Assembly (NCBI GenBank): GCA_032622095.1
Contig: CP136069.1
Span: forward strand, 160,385,043 to 160,449,042
Origin: Siphonodentalium dalli
Lineage: Eukaryota > Mollusca > Scaphopoda > Gadilida > Siphonodentaliidae
DNA: 64,000 nt
Direction: 5' to 3'
Under the pieces are notes generated by a model, which did no database searches, was not told the DNA's origin, and saw only the letters and a list, made by a program, of their open reading frames with translations. Position 1 is the first letter of the stretch. Each line of letters begins with the position of its first letter. Below are positions 1-11,640 of this stretch, in pieces. Both the position numbers and the translations under genes were made by a program.

Positions 1-220
1 TTAGTCCAGCCTGATGTGGTCAAATAAAGAGCGTTGATCTTACTCCTGTGCGAAACATGAAACAACTGGAATATTGCGTTGATTTTGGCAAGTTATCGTT
101 ATGGCATCGAATTATTTCGAGAAAACAAAACACTGAGCAAAATTATTAGATAACTTGGATGTTGGAAGCATCAAATGCTGCTAGCATTTCTTACTCTCTT
201 TCTTATACAACATGAAACAA

Positions 221-340
221 TAAAGAGCGTTCATGGTTCATTTATACCTGATATGGCAGCTGGATATGATACAAGTAAAGAGCGTTCATGGCTCATTTAT
301 ACCTGCTATGGCAGCTGGATATGATAAAAATAAAGAGCGT
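221..340 (+). repeat. 55-bp tandem repeat headed by TAAAGAGCGT
   Basis: TAAAGAGCGT begins at 221, 276 and 331, an exact 55-bp step. Between the heads lies a nearly identical tail containing ATGGCAGCTGGATATGATA. Two full units and the start of a third are present. The same head motif appears singly at other places in the window. Confidence 0.85.
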
Positions 341-517
341 TTGTCATACATCTGGTGGAATATTGATGGTGGTGTGCAAACTTGATTACCCGCGTGGTGT
401 TGTTCGCTTGTCCCCTGCTGGAGTAATTTTTTTGTTTATCTAGCAATTGTGATTTTTGTCCGACCGTGTGAGTATATTGGCCATGGGTTATTGAAGCTGA
501 AGTGGTCGCTCTCACCT

Positions 518-767
518 AAAAGTGCTGAAGGGTACACAGATTTTTAAAATGTGCTGAAGGGTATACATGGTTTCATATCGGCACACTAACGCATTTAATT
601 TAACTGTGTTTCTGAAAGTCTGGGGCCCATCAGTATTTTGTTTTCAGTTCATTTTAATTTTCATTTACACCTAAACAATTATGTCTCTAACAGAAACTAT
701 GGCAGACGCGAGAACTAAACGTCATTTAGAACGAGATTCCAAAACATGTGTACCCTTCAGCACTTTT
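518..767. repeat. 20-bp perfect inverted repeat pair
   Basis: The 20 bases at 518-537, containing GTGCTGAAGGGTACAC, are the exact reverse complement of 748-767. A degenerate direct copy of the core, GTGCTGAAGGGTATAC, also starts near 550. The arms are about 210 bp apart, which could mark the ends of a small element, but no target duplication was recognised. Confidence 0.6.
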
Positions 768-1422
768 GTTGGTGATAGTGAACCTTTCAGCGTTATTGGA
801 TCCCAAATGCAGTCCGGTACGATTGTTCACCATGACGAAGACACTCAGTTGAGTGTTAATTTGTTTTGTTTCTCTTTTTTTTTTTACCGTTCCAGCCGTA
901 TACTTCTTTGTTTATCTAATGTTGAGTTTTTGTTTATTATGAAATGTTTATTTATATAAATCTCAGTCATGGGCTATAGGACATCAATACAATTTGAAAT
1001 GATTCCCCCCGTTCTGGAGTTATTCTTCTTTGTTTATATATATGCACACGGATATTTTTTGTTGACCCGAATGTAGAGTAGTACTATCAGCCATATGAAA
1101 GGCATATGGTATGGATGTTCTCCATTACAATGGATTTCAAAGGAGTGTCAAATGGTGTTGTTCGCATTTTCCGATTGATTAAATTGTTTATTTGGAATAG
1201 TCAATTTGTTGTCCTCCCCATATATATCTAAGTAAGAGATGATCAGTTCTCGGTGAAATTTGAAATGTATGTTTACAACCAGCAATTTTTCTGAAATGAG
1301 ATCCATTGGTGTTTTCTGTATTACCAATTGCAGGGCTATTCTACCTTTTTATTCTAGGTATTCCCAAATTAGGCGCCAGTAGGCGGTACTGCACGTGTTA
1401 TAGTGTTATAAAATGTAAAGGA

Positions 1423-1493
1423 ATCACGATCGTTTAGCGGTAGGAGTCTGGCTATTACAATTTCCAGCAGAGGGTTCAAATCACTGTATAGAA
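1423..1493 (+). tRNA. tRNA-Glu-like relic or SINE head
   Basis: An A-box-like TAGCGGTAGGAG (1435-1446) and a B-box-like GGTTCAAATC (1473-1482) sit at tRNA spacing. Between them an anticodon-arm-like stem pairs CTGG (1448-1451) with CCAG (1464-1467). The D arm resembles tRNA-Glu. The acceptor stem does not pair, the T stem has two mismatches and the anticodon loop is too long, so this is more likely a tRNA-derived SINE head or a pseudogene than a working tRNA. Confidence 0.4.
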
Positions 1494-2004
1494 GAAACAT
1501 GAATGTGAAAAATTGACTTTAAATTCCAATTAAATTGTAATTGTCGCCCGACTGCGGTTACCATAAAATCCAACAGGACCAGCTGACGTGCGTACTGATA
1601 CTCCCACACGAAACACGCCATAAATTTTAAAATACACGCAGTATACACGCGAATCTTCGTGATATTCCTTAGCTGGCGGATATCCTGAGCCAGGGAAAAA
1701 GTTTGTTCGGATGTTAAACAGGAAAAAGTTCCCCGACTGTATGAACCTTTATTGATTACAACCGTGCCGAACAGGAACTTGTTAGAATCCATATATGGGC
1801 AATGAACTTCCTTTACTTCCGACGATCGACATGGGTGGTCACCAACTAGCTGTACCGAACACAATGCATCTTTGGCTTCTATCATACCACACCGAAGCCT
1901 GCGTGACTATCTGTCGCAGAAAGCGGCCCGCATCACGGAGGCCGGGTTCATGAGATTACTGTTATACTGGGTTTACTGTATGTTAATCTAGCAACAAGTA
2001 CGCG

Positions 2005-2266
2005 ATGAGTTCTCGTATTGTGGTTCCGGTTGCGCTGATCGTGGCACTTCCGTTTGGAATCATGGGAAATATTTTGGAATCTCACTTTCACAGAGACAGT
2101 CGAAGAAATGAAAGCAGTGGATTCCCAGTGGTGCAAAGATCACGCATAGAATGCGCAGCCACCTGTGGTCGGGACCCAACTTGCGTGTCTTACTCATTAA
2201 AGAATGGAACATGCTGGTTGTCATCTGAGAATGTTAACGAGTACGGACGACAACCAAAACATAATG
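2005..2266 (+). CDS. Exon 1: signal peptide and PAN/Apple-like module of a secreted lectin-type protein
   Basis: Starts at ATG 2005. A hydrophobic leader (residues about 4-22, VVPVALIVALPFGIMG) looks like a signal peptide. It is followed by a PAN/Apple-like segment with cysteines at residues 50, 54, 60 and 70 in the order SRIECAATC...CVSY...CWLS, typical of invertebrate PAN modules. Two N-glycosylation sequons (NES, NGT) are visible. The exon ends after AATG at the donor GTGAGT (2267-2272), leaving phase 1. This matches the phase of the next exon at 12888, so this is inferred to be the 5' end of a three-or-more-exon gene with a 10.6-kb first intron. PAN modules bind proteins or carbohydrates outside the cell; the specific ligand is unknown. 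Confidence 0.7.
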
Positions 2267-2287
2267 GTGAGTGAGGATACCCATGAG

Positions 2288-2389
2288 TTAAAGGCACGTG
2301 AGGCCTTAGTTGTCGAAAATATTCATATTTGTTCCAATCACCGTAAACAGAAAAACATTAAAACGCATACAGTTCCGTTCATATATACC
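2288..2389 (+). repeat. Dispersed repeat, copy 1 (about 100 bp)
   Basis: This segment, containing GTCGAAAATATTCATATTTG and GTAAACAGAAAAACATTAAA, recurs with few changes at 32446-32546 in the same orientation. It lies in intron 1 just after the PAN exon donor. The second copy directly precedes a repeat-cassette train. Confidence 0.8.
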
Positions 2390-4267
2390 ATGACCATCGC
2401 GTAAACAGCATGTTATCATAAAGACCTACTATATTTTACCTAAGCAAGAGCCTGGTTGTGTTACAGAAGACAGCACAATGCTACTGGCTAATCACACACA
2501 AATGGCATAAACGCTCTTTATTAGTTCCATATCAGGAATTCACCAACAAAGAACGTTCTTTATGTTTACCATCATAATATAAACAAACACAAGAAAAGGT
2601 TACTTTTTATGCTTTTGTTTACATAACAATGGTCAAACATATGACAATAACATACGGCTTATGCGATATTTCTTATTTGTGTATATACGGACAAAGTCTG
2701 TCTACATTTTGATGTTCTTTCTGTTTGTGGTGGTTTTTGACGGGTGGACATATTTTAACAGGATACCCACCGCCAAGGCCAACCGTACCTTTAATCCTTC
2801 CGTATCAAATTATTATGTCCTGCCCGAAAAAATATCGGCGATGGATATAGTTATGGGTTCCGTCCGTCGGTCTGTCCGACCGTCCCGAATAGTTATCCGA
2901 GGGTTATTTCGAACAATTATGAACGGATTTCCAATATTGTTGATATATGAGTTCTGACTCGAGCTAGCAAACATGGCCCTGTCGGACATTTTAACAGAGT
3001 TATGGCACTATGATAATAATTTGTCATTGTAGGAACAACTCAAAAAAAATAATAATGAACTTGGGGATAACATGCTATTATTAATTTATTATGCTTACTT
3101 CTTTGTAAAATTTATGTGTATGCCTGAAAATTTTAAACATGTTCTCTGTCTCTTAGTGGCACAATAGAAATAATAAAGAATTGATGAAGTCTTTTCAAAC
3201 TCATTCACAATAAGAAAACAAAGATTATTTCTAGCAAGAAGGGATCTTGTAGCTGCCCTAATGTAATTTGATAAATAAATCTCATTACATAAAAACAAAT
3301 AACCAAACTATCATTGGAAGCCAGTCCTTCTCAATTAGGATATTATGGTACATTAGTAGTAATGACATCACATTCCAAGGAAATAAAGAAAATTCTGGGT
3401 ACCCCTAGACAATTCTCCTCCACATATTTAACAGAATAAGTTAGATATCTTATGTATGCAACCTTTATTTGACTTACACATGCATGTATACATATATGTT
3501 GTTAAAATTTCATATATATTTTAGATCCAAATAATAATATTAAAACAAAATTATTTATTTGGGAGTTTAGCAGCCAGGCCCAATCGTACTTTTTACCAGC
3601 GTTACGGCTCTTTGATTTTCATTTGTTTGGCGTTTAGCGCACAGGAAAAGTTGTCCGGGGTTTATTCGAAAAATTATCAACTGATTTGAAAGGGCTGTGG
3701 TATGTGAATTGACAAGAGGAGTTTCTGAAAGCCTTACTAGGCCCGGCCATTCATTGGTGCCGTTGACCTTTTATGAGTTCTGATATGTACCGTTGACCTC
3801 AGATGACTTAAAGTGACACTCTATTATGATCAATAAAGAGCGAGGGCACGATTTCAGTAATAGTTGTGTAGAAAAAAAGCTAACGAGTTATGTAGTATAG
3901 TTACAATTTTTTCTTATCGTAGACACACGTTTGGAATTTATGTAATATTATATAGAAATTTCAATATTTATTTGTGTAAGATTGCGTGTACGGACATCAA
4001 TGACGTTTTAGCTCAACTTGGTGTTGGTCCTTCGGCACTCGGTCGTTGAAAATTGACACACTGTGATACATTGACCCAATGAGTGTCACGGGATAAATGC
4101 CACTGACATCAGACATCTTAAGATGTGCACTAATACATAATTTATCATATAAAGAGCGTCCCTTATCATCTTAGAAGCTATGTAGGGCAATTGGTGCACA
4201 GGGAATAGGCGCATTTGACTTATATTGGGACTAATACTTGTATTAACATAGATTATCAACAAAAATC
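2390..4267. other. Intron 1 DNA with degenerate repeat pair
   Basis: No exon is visible. Two diverged copies of one repeat can be matched. One is near 2762-3000, with AGTTATCCGAGGGTTATTTCG and a CCGTCCGTCGGTCTGTCC run. The other is near 3570-3790, with AGTTGTCCGGGGTTTATTCG. ATAAAGAGCG motifs sit at 2511 (reverse), 3833 and 4149, close to the repeat borders. Confidence 0.45.
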
Positions 4268-5277
4268 ATTACGTGCGCTCGCGCAACAGTATGGCGATCA
4301 GACATATTCGTACCTTGGTGTCACTCTACTCCGTTTCACCCCATGACGTCACCAAAAACGACGTTAAACCTCGTGGCGTTCTGACATTTTTACTGTGCCG
4401 CGTTTTTGCTATGTTTATTTTATGTGTTGTTTTCGATTATTTGTTTGTCGCCGATATCGCCATTTGTCGGGATTCCCTGTTTCTATATTTAAAACTAGCA
4501 TGCTCGTAGTGAGCCTTCGATTTTTTCTCCCAGGTCAAAATACGTCAGAGTTATGACAAAAATAGATCGACCTACATTTTCTCCATCAGAACTCTACATC
4601 AAAGAGTCTATAGACTCCTTCGGGACCTACATAGACTCCTTCATTTGGGTATTTTTACTTATAATTGGGAAGTTTTATCATTTTTGGTTCGTGCGAAGAC
4701 CTCTTTTTATCGTGCGGGAAAGGGAGAGACATTCAAACGCGATTTCGTAATTCGACACAATAGGCTGAATAGCCTAACCTTCAGCCGAGTTCCGGGTCAA
4801 ATACGACGAATGACGTAACACAAAACAAAACGCATTTGTTGACACAAACACCGTTTGAAGAGTTAATTATTACATAAAATGATCGTTATTGATTAATTAT
4901 TGATTAATTATTGATATTTATTGTTGCATATTGGCTGTTATCGATATTTACACAAATGGTATTAATTATTTCTTATAATTGCTCCTTTGGTCAACTTTGA
5001 CTATCGGAAAATGAAAATGAAAATAGCCGCTGAAAAAAATGTAATCGATATTAAAGTCTCATCCTTTCGGCAACATGGAATTGGTTTTAATTACTTAAAT
5101 GATTAATATAGTAATTTGCCTTTTATCTGTGATGAAATGAGAAATGGTAATTGTCTTTTTTTGCTAACATTAAATAAAATAAAATAAATTAAGTAAAACA
5201 CAGTGAAATTATTTTTTTAATTATTTTTTATTACATTTTTGCGCACGTTGGCATCTCTCTGAGTGCATTCTAGTTTA
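4268..5277 (+). mobile_element. Approx. 1-kb dispersed element, copy 1 (inverted relative to 26952-27942)
   Basis: The sequence from ATTACGTGCGCTCGCG to GTGCATTCTAGTTT is repeated in reverse complement at 26952-27942 with high identity. Short frames of 78 and 65 codons are shared by both copies, but they match no known domain and are probably not coding. ACGTGCGC occurs near both ends, once terminally and once about 30 bp in, rather than as clean terminal repeats. No convincing target duplication is seen. It is probably a non-autonomous transposon of unknown class. Confidence 0.75.
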
Positions 5278-5442
5278 TTATCAGCTCAGAAGTTATGTTT
5301 ACAAATTGGTACACAACAGTTTCCTGACACCCGGGAATGGCATGGGATAGCTAGGTGCCGTTGGCCTCAGGTGACTTTAAAAAGCACTAATAATTAGAAA
5401 TAAAAGCGGCAAATCACACGCGCTTAAAGTTGACAGACACTC

Positions 5443-5590
5443 TTGACGTCTAATTATGGATTGATCATGCAAGTGTCGTCTGTGATTCGGCGTTTTTGAT
5501 TGGCTAGCCACAAATTATCACGCACTATGCAGTTGTGACCCGCGACGTGGGATTTATATATTTCGACTGTGGTGACTTGTTAGTTTCGGT
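5443..5590 (+). promoter_or_regulatory. Candidate Pol II promoter: CRE-like, CCAAT and TATA elements
   Basis: TTGACGTC (5443-5450) resembles a CRE. GATTGGCT (5498-5505) is an inverted CCAAT box. TTTATATA (5553-5560) is a TATA box. The spacing predicts a start near 5585. A splice-donor-like CTAG|GTAATT follows near 5630, and a 134-nt hairpin lies at 5781. No protein gene is attached. The phrase around the donor recurs near 432, so this may instead be part of a repeat. Confidence 0.3.
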
Positions 5591-5780
5591 TCATTGTTTC
5601 ATGTCTGTGCGCGAGTCTTTTTGCTTTATCTAGGTAATTGTGCACTTATGATTAGTAGGAAGTATTTATTCTTCCCGAGTATTGTTCAAATTGTCGGACC
5701 ATTAAAAGTGAAAATGCCACATAACTTAGCAACGTTGAGCTTTAATAAGGTGCATATAATAAAAAGAATACCTACAGTTT

Positions 5781-5914
5781 TTTGTTTGAATACCTGAAAC
5801 ATCTCATTCGTGTCTGAAAAGAAATATCGAATTTTCACTTGCGGCTTGCAACCGCTGGTGAAAATTCGATATTTGTTTCCAAACACTCATGAGATATTTC
5901 GATATTCAAACAAA
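5781..5914 (+). repeat. Long hairpin (arms about 58 nt, loop 19 nt)
   Basis: The inner stem is perfect for 16 bp: AATATCGAATTTTCAC (5823-5838) against its complement at 5858-5873. The outer stem pairs TTTGTTTGAATA (5781-5792) with 5903-5914, and the bases between pair with scattered mismatches. It could be a miniature foldback element or a transcribed hairpin such as a miRNA-type precursor. The sequence alone cannot decide. Confidence 0.7.
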
Positions 5915-6039
5915 ATCTTTAGGTGATCTCTATTTAGTGTATTTGTCACATGTGGGTTATAACACGTTTTTTAGTTGAACAAAGCCAATGGTAACCTAAT
6001 TGAATTATCTATATATATATTTTGAGACTTCCGTATATA

Positions 6040-6730
6040 TATGTATATATGTGTGTATATGTGTATGTGGGTACTTCATAGAATCGAAAACGGCTGCGCG
6101 GATCGAGCTCAATTTCCGTATATAAGGGTAAAAACCCACGGGGATCGTCCACGTCGCATTTTGGACGAGCTCAGAGCAACGCTTCTCCCTTCCCAGTCAC
6201 AAAAAATGGCACCGTGGGGGTTAACACACCAACGCTCCTTATATCTTCCATATTGGGAGATTTAACCGTTTAACGCTCTTTATAGTCATCGACGTATTGA
6301 TATAAGAGGCGTAACTCTACATGTGATTCTTACGTCTGTCGCGTGTGCGTCATTATACAGACATGAGCGTGTTGTGTGATTCTTACGTACTCAGTGATTC
6401 CTAGGAACGCGGATCGGGTCAGTTTTTCCGCCCTAGGTGATTTTCACCTTGAAACGAGTGAGTCTTACGTACTCACGGCTTCCTAGGAACGCAGATCGGG
6501 TCAGTTTTGCGCCCTAGGTGATTTTCACCTCGAAACGGGTACCCACAAATTATATATATGTGTGCATGTGTCCTTTATAGACTCGAACCGATTGCGCTCA
6601 CAATTGCTACCTACGGGAAGTGTCATGGACGGGTTAAATTGTGACCCCGACCTGACCTTGACCTTGAAAATGATCAATTCAAGGTCAAATCGGGTAAAAT
6701 ATTGAAAAACCAAAAATTAATTCAATAATA
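6040..6730 (-). repeat. Repeat cassette C1 (reverse orientation)
   Basis: The reverse complement of this region matches cassettes at about 34.3-34.6, 35.4-35.7 and 38.4-38.7 kb. Shared phrases include ACCTAGGGCGGAAAAACTGA-like text, CGATCCGCGTTCCTAGGAA and TTACCCGATTTGACCTTGAA. It abuts cassette A1 on its right. The ACGCTCTTTATA motif lies at 6273-6284. Confidence 0.7.
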
Positions 6731-6750
6731 TCTTCCAAAATATATAATAG

Positions 6751-7631
6751 ACTAGAAGGTAACCGACTTCGTCTGGGCTTTGACCTTGAATTGTCCATTT
6801 TAAAGGTCTAGGTCAAGTGGGGTCACGATTTGACCAGTCCAAAACACTGCCGGACAAAAGTACCCGACAAACGTGCCCGTCGAAATCCATCCGGTTTACC
6901 CGATTTGACCACGAATTGATCATTTTGAAGGTCAAGGTCAGGTCGGGGTCACGACTCGACCCGTCCAAAATACTCAGTGAACAAAAGTAACCCCATGTAT
7001 CAAATTGCGTCGAAATCCCATAAAAATTCGCGATTTGACCTTGAATTGATCCGATTTCAAGGTCAAGGTCACGTCGCACGGGCAAATGAATATGCTTATG
7101 AGACCCCCCATAAGTATCCCTAGACAATAATTTTCATCGAAATCCCGTGATAATCGGGCGTTTGACCTTGAAATGACCCGATTTCAAGGTCAAGGTAACG
7201 TCGCACGGGCAAATTAATAGGCCTATGCCACTCCCCGGCCGAAAGTATCCCCACATAGCAAGTTTAATCGAAATCCCGTGATATTCGGGCGTTTGACCTT
7301 GAAATGACCCCATTTCAAGGTCAAGGTCACGTCGCACGGGGAAATTAATAGACCTATGCCACTCCCCGACCGAAGGTACCTACACATACCAAGTTTCATC
7401 GAAATCCCGTGATATTCGGGCGTTTGACCTTGAAAATTTGAAATAACCCGATTTAAAGGTCAAGGTCACGTCGCACTGGCAAATTAACAGGCCCATGCCA
7501 CTCCACGGCCGAAAGTACCGTCACATACCAAGTTTCATCGAAATCGGTTCGGTCGTTTTCGAGTCCATCGCGAACAGACAGACACACACACAGACAGACA
7601 GACAGACACACAGATCTTCCAAAATATATAA
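6751..7631 (+). repeat. Repeat cassette A1: 131-bp tandem units rich in AAGGTCA, ending in (CAGA)n
   Basis: It begins GACTAGAAGGT and contains successive units with TTTGACCTTGAAATGACC at 7161, 7292 and 7423, a 131-bp period. Each unit carries direct AGGTCA repeats and CGTCGCACGGGCAAATTAAT-like text. It closes with a CAGACAGACACACA microsatellite (about 7571-7613) and CTTCCAAAATATATAAT. Open frames across it are chance products. Confidence 0.85.
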
Positions 7632-7995
7632 TCGACTAGCCGATGAGCCCGACGTTGTCTATTCAAAAACCAAATTTCAAGTCGATAGCTCTACCCATTC
7701 ACATACCAAATTTCAAGTCGATAGCTCCACCCGTTTCCGAGATCTCGTCTGCGCTTGCGCGAAGCTGGCGTCGCACGGGCTCGGCGACCCGATAAAATTC
7801 GTATCCGGAGCAAGATACATTCACATAGCAAATTTCAAGTCGATAGCTCCACCCGTTTCCGAGATCTCGTCTGCGCATGCGCGAAGCGGGGCGCCGCACG
7901 GGCTCGCCAATACGACAACGTCCACCGCCTGGTCATACTACACACACGTACCAAGTTTCGTCCCAACTTTTTGGAACCCAGCCGCAAAAATTAGT
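7632..7995 (+). repeat. Repeat cassette B1: 122-bp units with GCGCATGCGC
   Basis: It begins GACTAGCCGATGAGCCCGAC directly after cassette A1. Units carry TTTCAAGTCGATAGCTC, CCCGTTTCCGAGATCTCGTC and a GCGC(T/A)TGCGC palindrome (7751, 7871). The same A-then-B order occurs at 33201 and 53672. The long open frame across it comes from the repeats. Confidence 0.85.
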
Positions 7996-9475
7996 AAATA
8001 AATCAGAATAATATGAAACAAAATTATATTATCTGCCTGGTTCTTTGCAGCATTTATTATTTAGAATATTCTAACATACTAAAACAACCAAAAACAATGA
8101 AATTATAGTAGCATGATCGGAAGCGATATCATAAAAATAGTTCAATACTAGCCGCCTGCAGCCATCTTGGATTTCATATATTTGAATCCACATGCAGCCC
8201 ACATTTATAGGAGAAATGTTTGAAAGGAAAACTATTTCTTACAATACAATCCTTTCAATTAAACTGAAAATGTACGAATGTACAGCAAAAAAAATCAATA
8301 AACTATTAAATATCTATTGTTTGGCGAAAATTAACAAAAATAAGCAACGACAGCTTGCTCTGTAACAACAATTGTTTCGAATAATTCTATATGCTTTTCA
8401 TAACTTATATTAATTAAAGAATATAGCACCAGAGCTTCGATTGTTATGCGAAAATTGGAAAAGTTATTCACTGCATATTCAACGGCCAGACATAATCTGA
8501 CAATTGATTGGCGTGAAAGGGTTGGCCTCTTACCGCATGGTACTGGCTACGTTTTGAAGACCAATATTCCCATTTATAGACCAGTAAACACACTCCAAGT
8601 GCTCTCGCGACCCAACGAAGGTTGGTAAAAAAGGCAATTATATACCCAAGGCATACACGAAGGCTCCGACAAACTACGAGCTCAAGATGTTAGATGTCGC
8701 TAACCGATAATAGCGTGATAAAAATCCAGTATGTCATGACATACAAATAGTCCAGGAACCTTAGGGTCCACTATGGAAAACAATTGGAGAAAGCTGTTTT
8801 TTCAGGGATTATTAATAAACAACATAGCAAAAGTCCCCCAAAAATCCGAGTTGAGTTTCTTTGAGATATCGTGATTTTTCGGAATGGTTCAAATTATTAC
8901 GAAATTCCACCATGCCATATCCAATTGGAGTCATATGTAGACTAATTTACGGACTCTATCTTCACACATACCCGTCTATCACTGAGCAGGTGTCGCTAGA
9001 TATGTGCAATTGATGTTAGAGCTTTTTAACAGTCGATATTCCATAATTGTGATGACAATATTGCTGAATAGAGCATACGCATCTTGTGGCGATTCAAAAG
9101 TTTTTCCATAAAAGAGAGCGCTTAAAGATATTCAGATTACAACTGTGAACCATTATACTAGAACAGAGGATAATTCAGAAAATGAAGGTGATAAGATATA
9201 TCGAAATATCACCACTCTTAAGATTTGATAGCCGAAAACGTAACACTACCACCTAAAATGTACACCATGCATGGCTTCGAGTGTCTGAAAGGCTAAAAAT
9301 CCACACAATACTCCAGATGTTTGGTGTAACAATTCAGCAAAAGGTCATAAATGCATGAAATTTGGCGCATAGGTTCCTCATACACCATTGATAGTTTTCA
9401 GATGTGTAGATATGGCACCAGATCATTCGTTAGGAAAGGTTGCTAGGCAACTATCAGACATCGTAGAAATACAAA
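7996..9475. other. Unannotated intronic stretch
   Basis: No exon, tandem array or recognised element was found. The short frame near 8446-8628 has no domain and no supporting splice context. Confidence 0.5.
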
Positions 9476-10010
9476 TATGACTGATATTAGGGCAGTTTTA
9501 ACAAACTAAACTTCGGCGTGTAGCATTTTTTGGTGAAAATACAGTATTAACTGTTGTTAGTGTGGACCGGACTGAAATATTACCATATCTCTTACATACA
9601 GGGGTGGTACGGTTAATCGAAAATGCAAATATATCTGATATTATGGTAGTTTAATAAACTAATATAAACTACGTCATTGCCATTTTATGTTGAAACAATT
9701 ATAATAGTTGTTGTTAGTGTGGGTGCGACTGAAAAATAACATATAGTTCTTACTTACGAGAGTGGTAACGGTTTCTAAGGACATATCCGAAATCGAAAAA
9801 GGCATATATGACTGATATTATGGTAGTTTTAACAAAATAAACTACACCATGTAGCAATTTTATATTGAAAATGATTACAATAGTTGTTGTTAGTGTGGAC
9901 ATGAAAATTAAGTTACCGCATTTGTTACTTACATGGGTGGGGCTATTGTTGCTAGGGACATACCCACCATGAAAACATAACCATCGGTATCAGTTTCTGG
10001 CAATTTAACT
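9476..10010 (+). repeat. Degenerate tandem repeat, units about 155-180 bp
   Basis: CTGATATTA followed by (G)GTAGTTTTAAC(A)AA begins at 9481, 9635 and 9812. Each unit continues with a TTGTTGTTAGTGTGG phrase. A partial fourth unit follows. Fragments of the same sequence reappear near 11640-11760, and inverted near 11890-12060. Confidence 0.6.
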
Positions 10011-10439
10011 GATATAACTGTTTCATAATATGCTAAGCTATGCTTATATATTGAGGAATAGTGCATGTATTGTGTACTGATGCAAATATTACCATGTGTT
10101 AAATTGGTATTGAGGTTGAAATGTTGCTAGGTAAACAACTACCATTGACAAAACTACTTAAAACTGACCAAGTGTTTAGTATTTTATTTATATCAGAGAG
10201 ACACACGTGCACGAGGTTTATGATTGTATCTGCCATAAATCTGCCATAAATCGAATGTTGGAATGCATTTTAATGAAACATGCAAACATAGTGACTCACA
10301 TTGATGTCGATACCACACCCTGCCTCTGGAATCCGACATTCGCAATAAATTTGCCATGACATCCATGCAGAATAATCTATCATAGGGTGGTAGCATCCGG
10401 AATACTATTTTCTATACGGTAAGAAATAACCAACTGTGT

Positions 10440-11640
10440 GGCAGCCATATATAACTACATACATGTCAATTCATGGAAATGGGTCCTTTTAAGTCTACAG
10501 GAGCATGGCCTATATATATATATTCAGACTATGGACTACCTTTAGGAACTGGTCGGTGTCCATTTCCTATTTACATGACCATCCCATAGTTACATCGGTT
10601 CATGATCTATGTATAGGGAACCGCACACAATGACCATATATGGTCGTAATTCCGATACCTATGTATAAGGGCATGCATACATTTTCTGCATATATGGGTG
10701 TTGACGAATGTCATACCTGTAGGGATTTTGTTCCATGATGTATCATAACTACTGTGTCCGTGTCCTAGACAGTGGCATGGGTCGAACATATACTATTTAG
10801 GCCTGGCTCTACGGATTTGATGTAGGGACATGGGTAAGTCATAACTATATGCACGTGTGTATTTGTACTACACAAAGGGTCTACATGGGTCCATGGCTTA
10901 TGCGTGGCTGGGACTATAGGCTATATGTCCTTGTAGCATGTATATAACTGGGATGGGTTTATGTATCATACATATAAATGCATGGCAATCATGTAGGATG
11001 CTGCCATAACTAAATCAGGCTGGAAACACGGGATATCCACAGTGGTCTAGATCAATTTCCTGCATTTATGAGCCTGGGTCCATGGCCAAGCTATGGTGGT
11101 TTCACATGACCTATCTATACGGACCTCCATTGGTCGAATATTTCTGCGTATGGGTGTATGAACGTGGTCTGCATATAGAGACGTCGATCCATGCACCTGG
11201 TCCTTGACTTACCCTTATAGGGGCATGGGGTCCATGTTTCTTCTAAATTCTATATATTTGACTGAGTCCATTGCCTCCCTGCATATATGTGGATCTATAA
11301 CCTGACTAATGAGGTCGGTTCCTTGGCTTATTTTAAGGACATGAGCCCATGTCCAACCTATATGTACATGTACCAATACATACATACGTATAGTCAACTC
11401 GGTATTAACACTACGTAAGTGCACCTGGTCCTTGGTTTAGATATAGCACGTGTAATGGGTGGGTCCACGTCATACATATAGACAGACAACTGATAATGCC
11501 TGGGTACAATGCTATGACATACCCATTTCGATCTGGGTCCATGGTCCACATATATGGGCTTGGGTCCATGGCCAACCTACAGTGTCATGTGTGCATGGAC
11601 TATATATATGGAAATCCATCCATGACCTTCATATATATGG
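10440..11640. repeat. Degenerate minisatellite-like region (GGGTCCATGGCC)
   Basis: Variants of TGGGTCCATGGCC with neighbouring CATATATGG recur irregularly, for example near 11070, 11360, 11540 and 11560. The region reads as an old, decayed tandem array of short units. No exon is visible. Confidence 0.45.

Larger units (their letters stand above)
1..1100. other. Left-edge intergenic DNA with short repeats
   Basis: No convincing gene is visible here. The stretch holds several copies of the motif ATAAAGAGCGT, a 55-bp tandem repeat, a 20-bp inverted repeat, and a loosely repeated phrase TTTGTTTATCTA near 432, 908 and (degenerate) 1029. That phrase recurs near 5621. The two short open frames lack known domains and splice support. 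Confidence 0.5.

Noticed and set aside
1481-1885. 134-codon minus-strand frame upstream of the PAN exon
   Set aside because: No domain, signal peptide or splice context recognised; could be a divergent exon, but the sequence offers no positive support.
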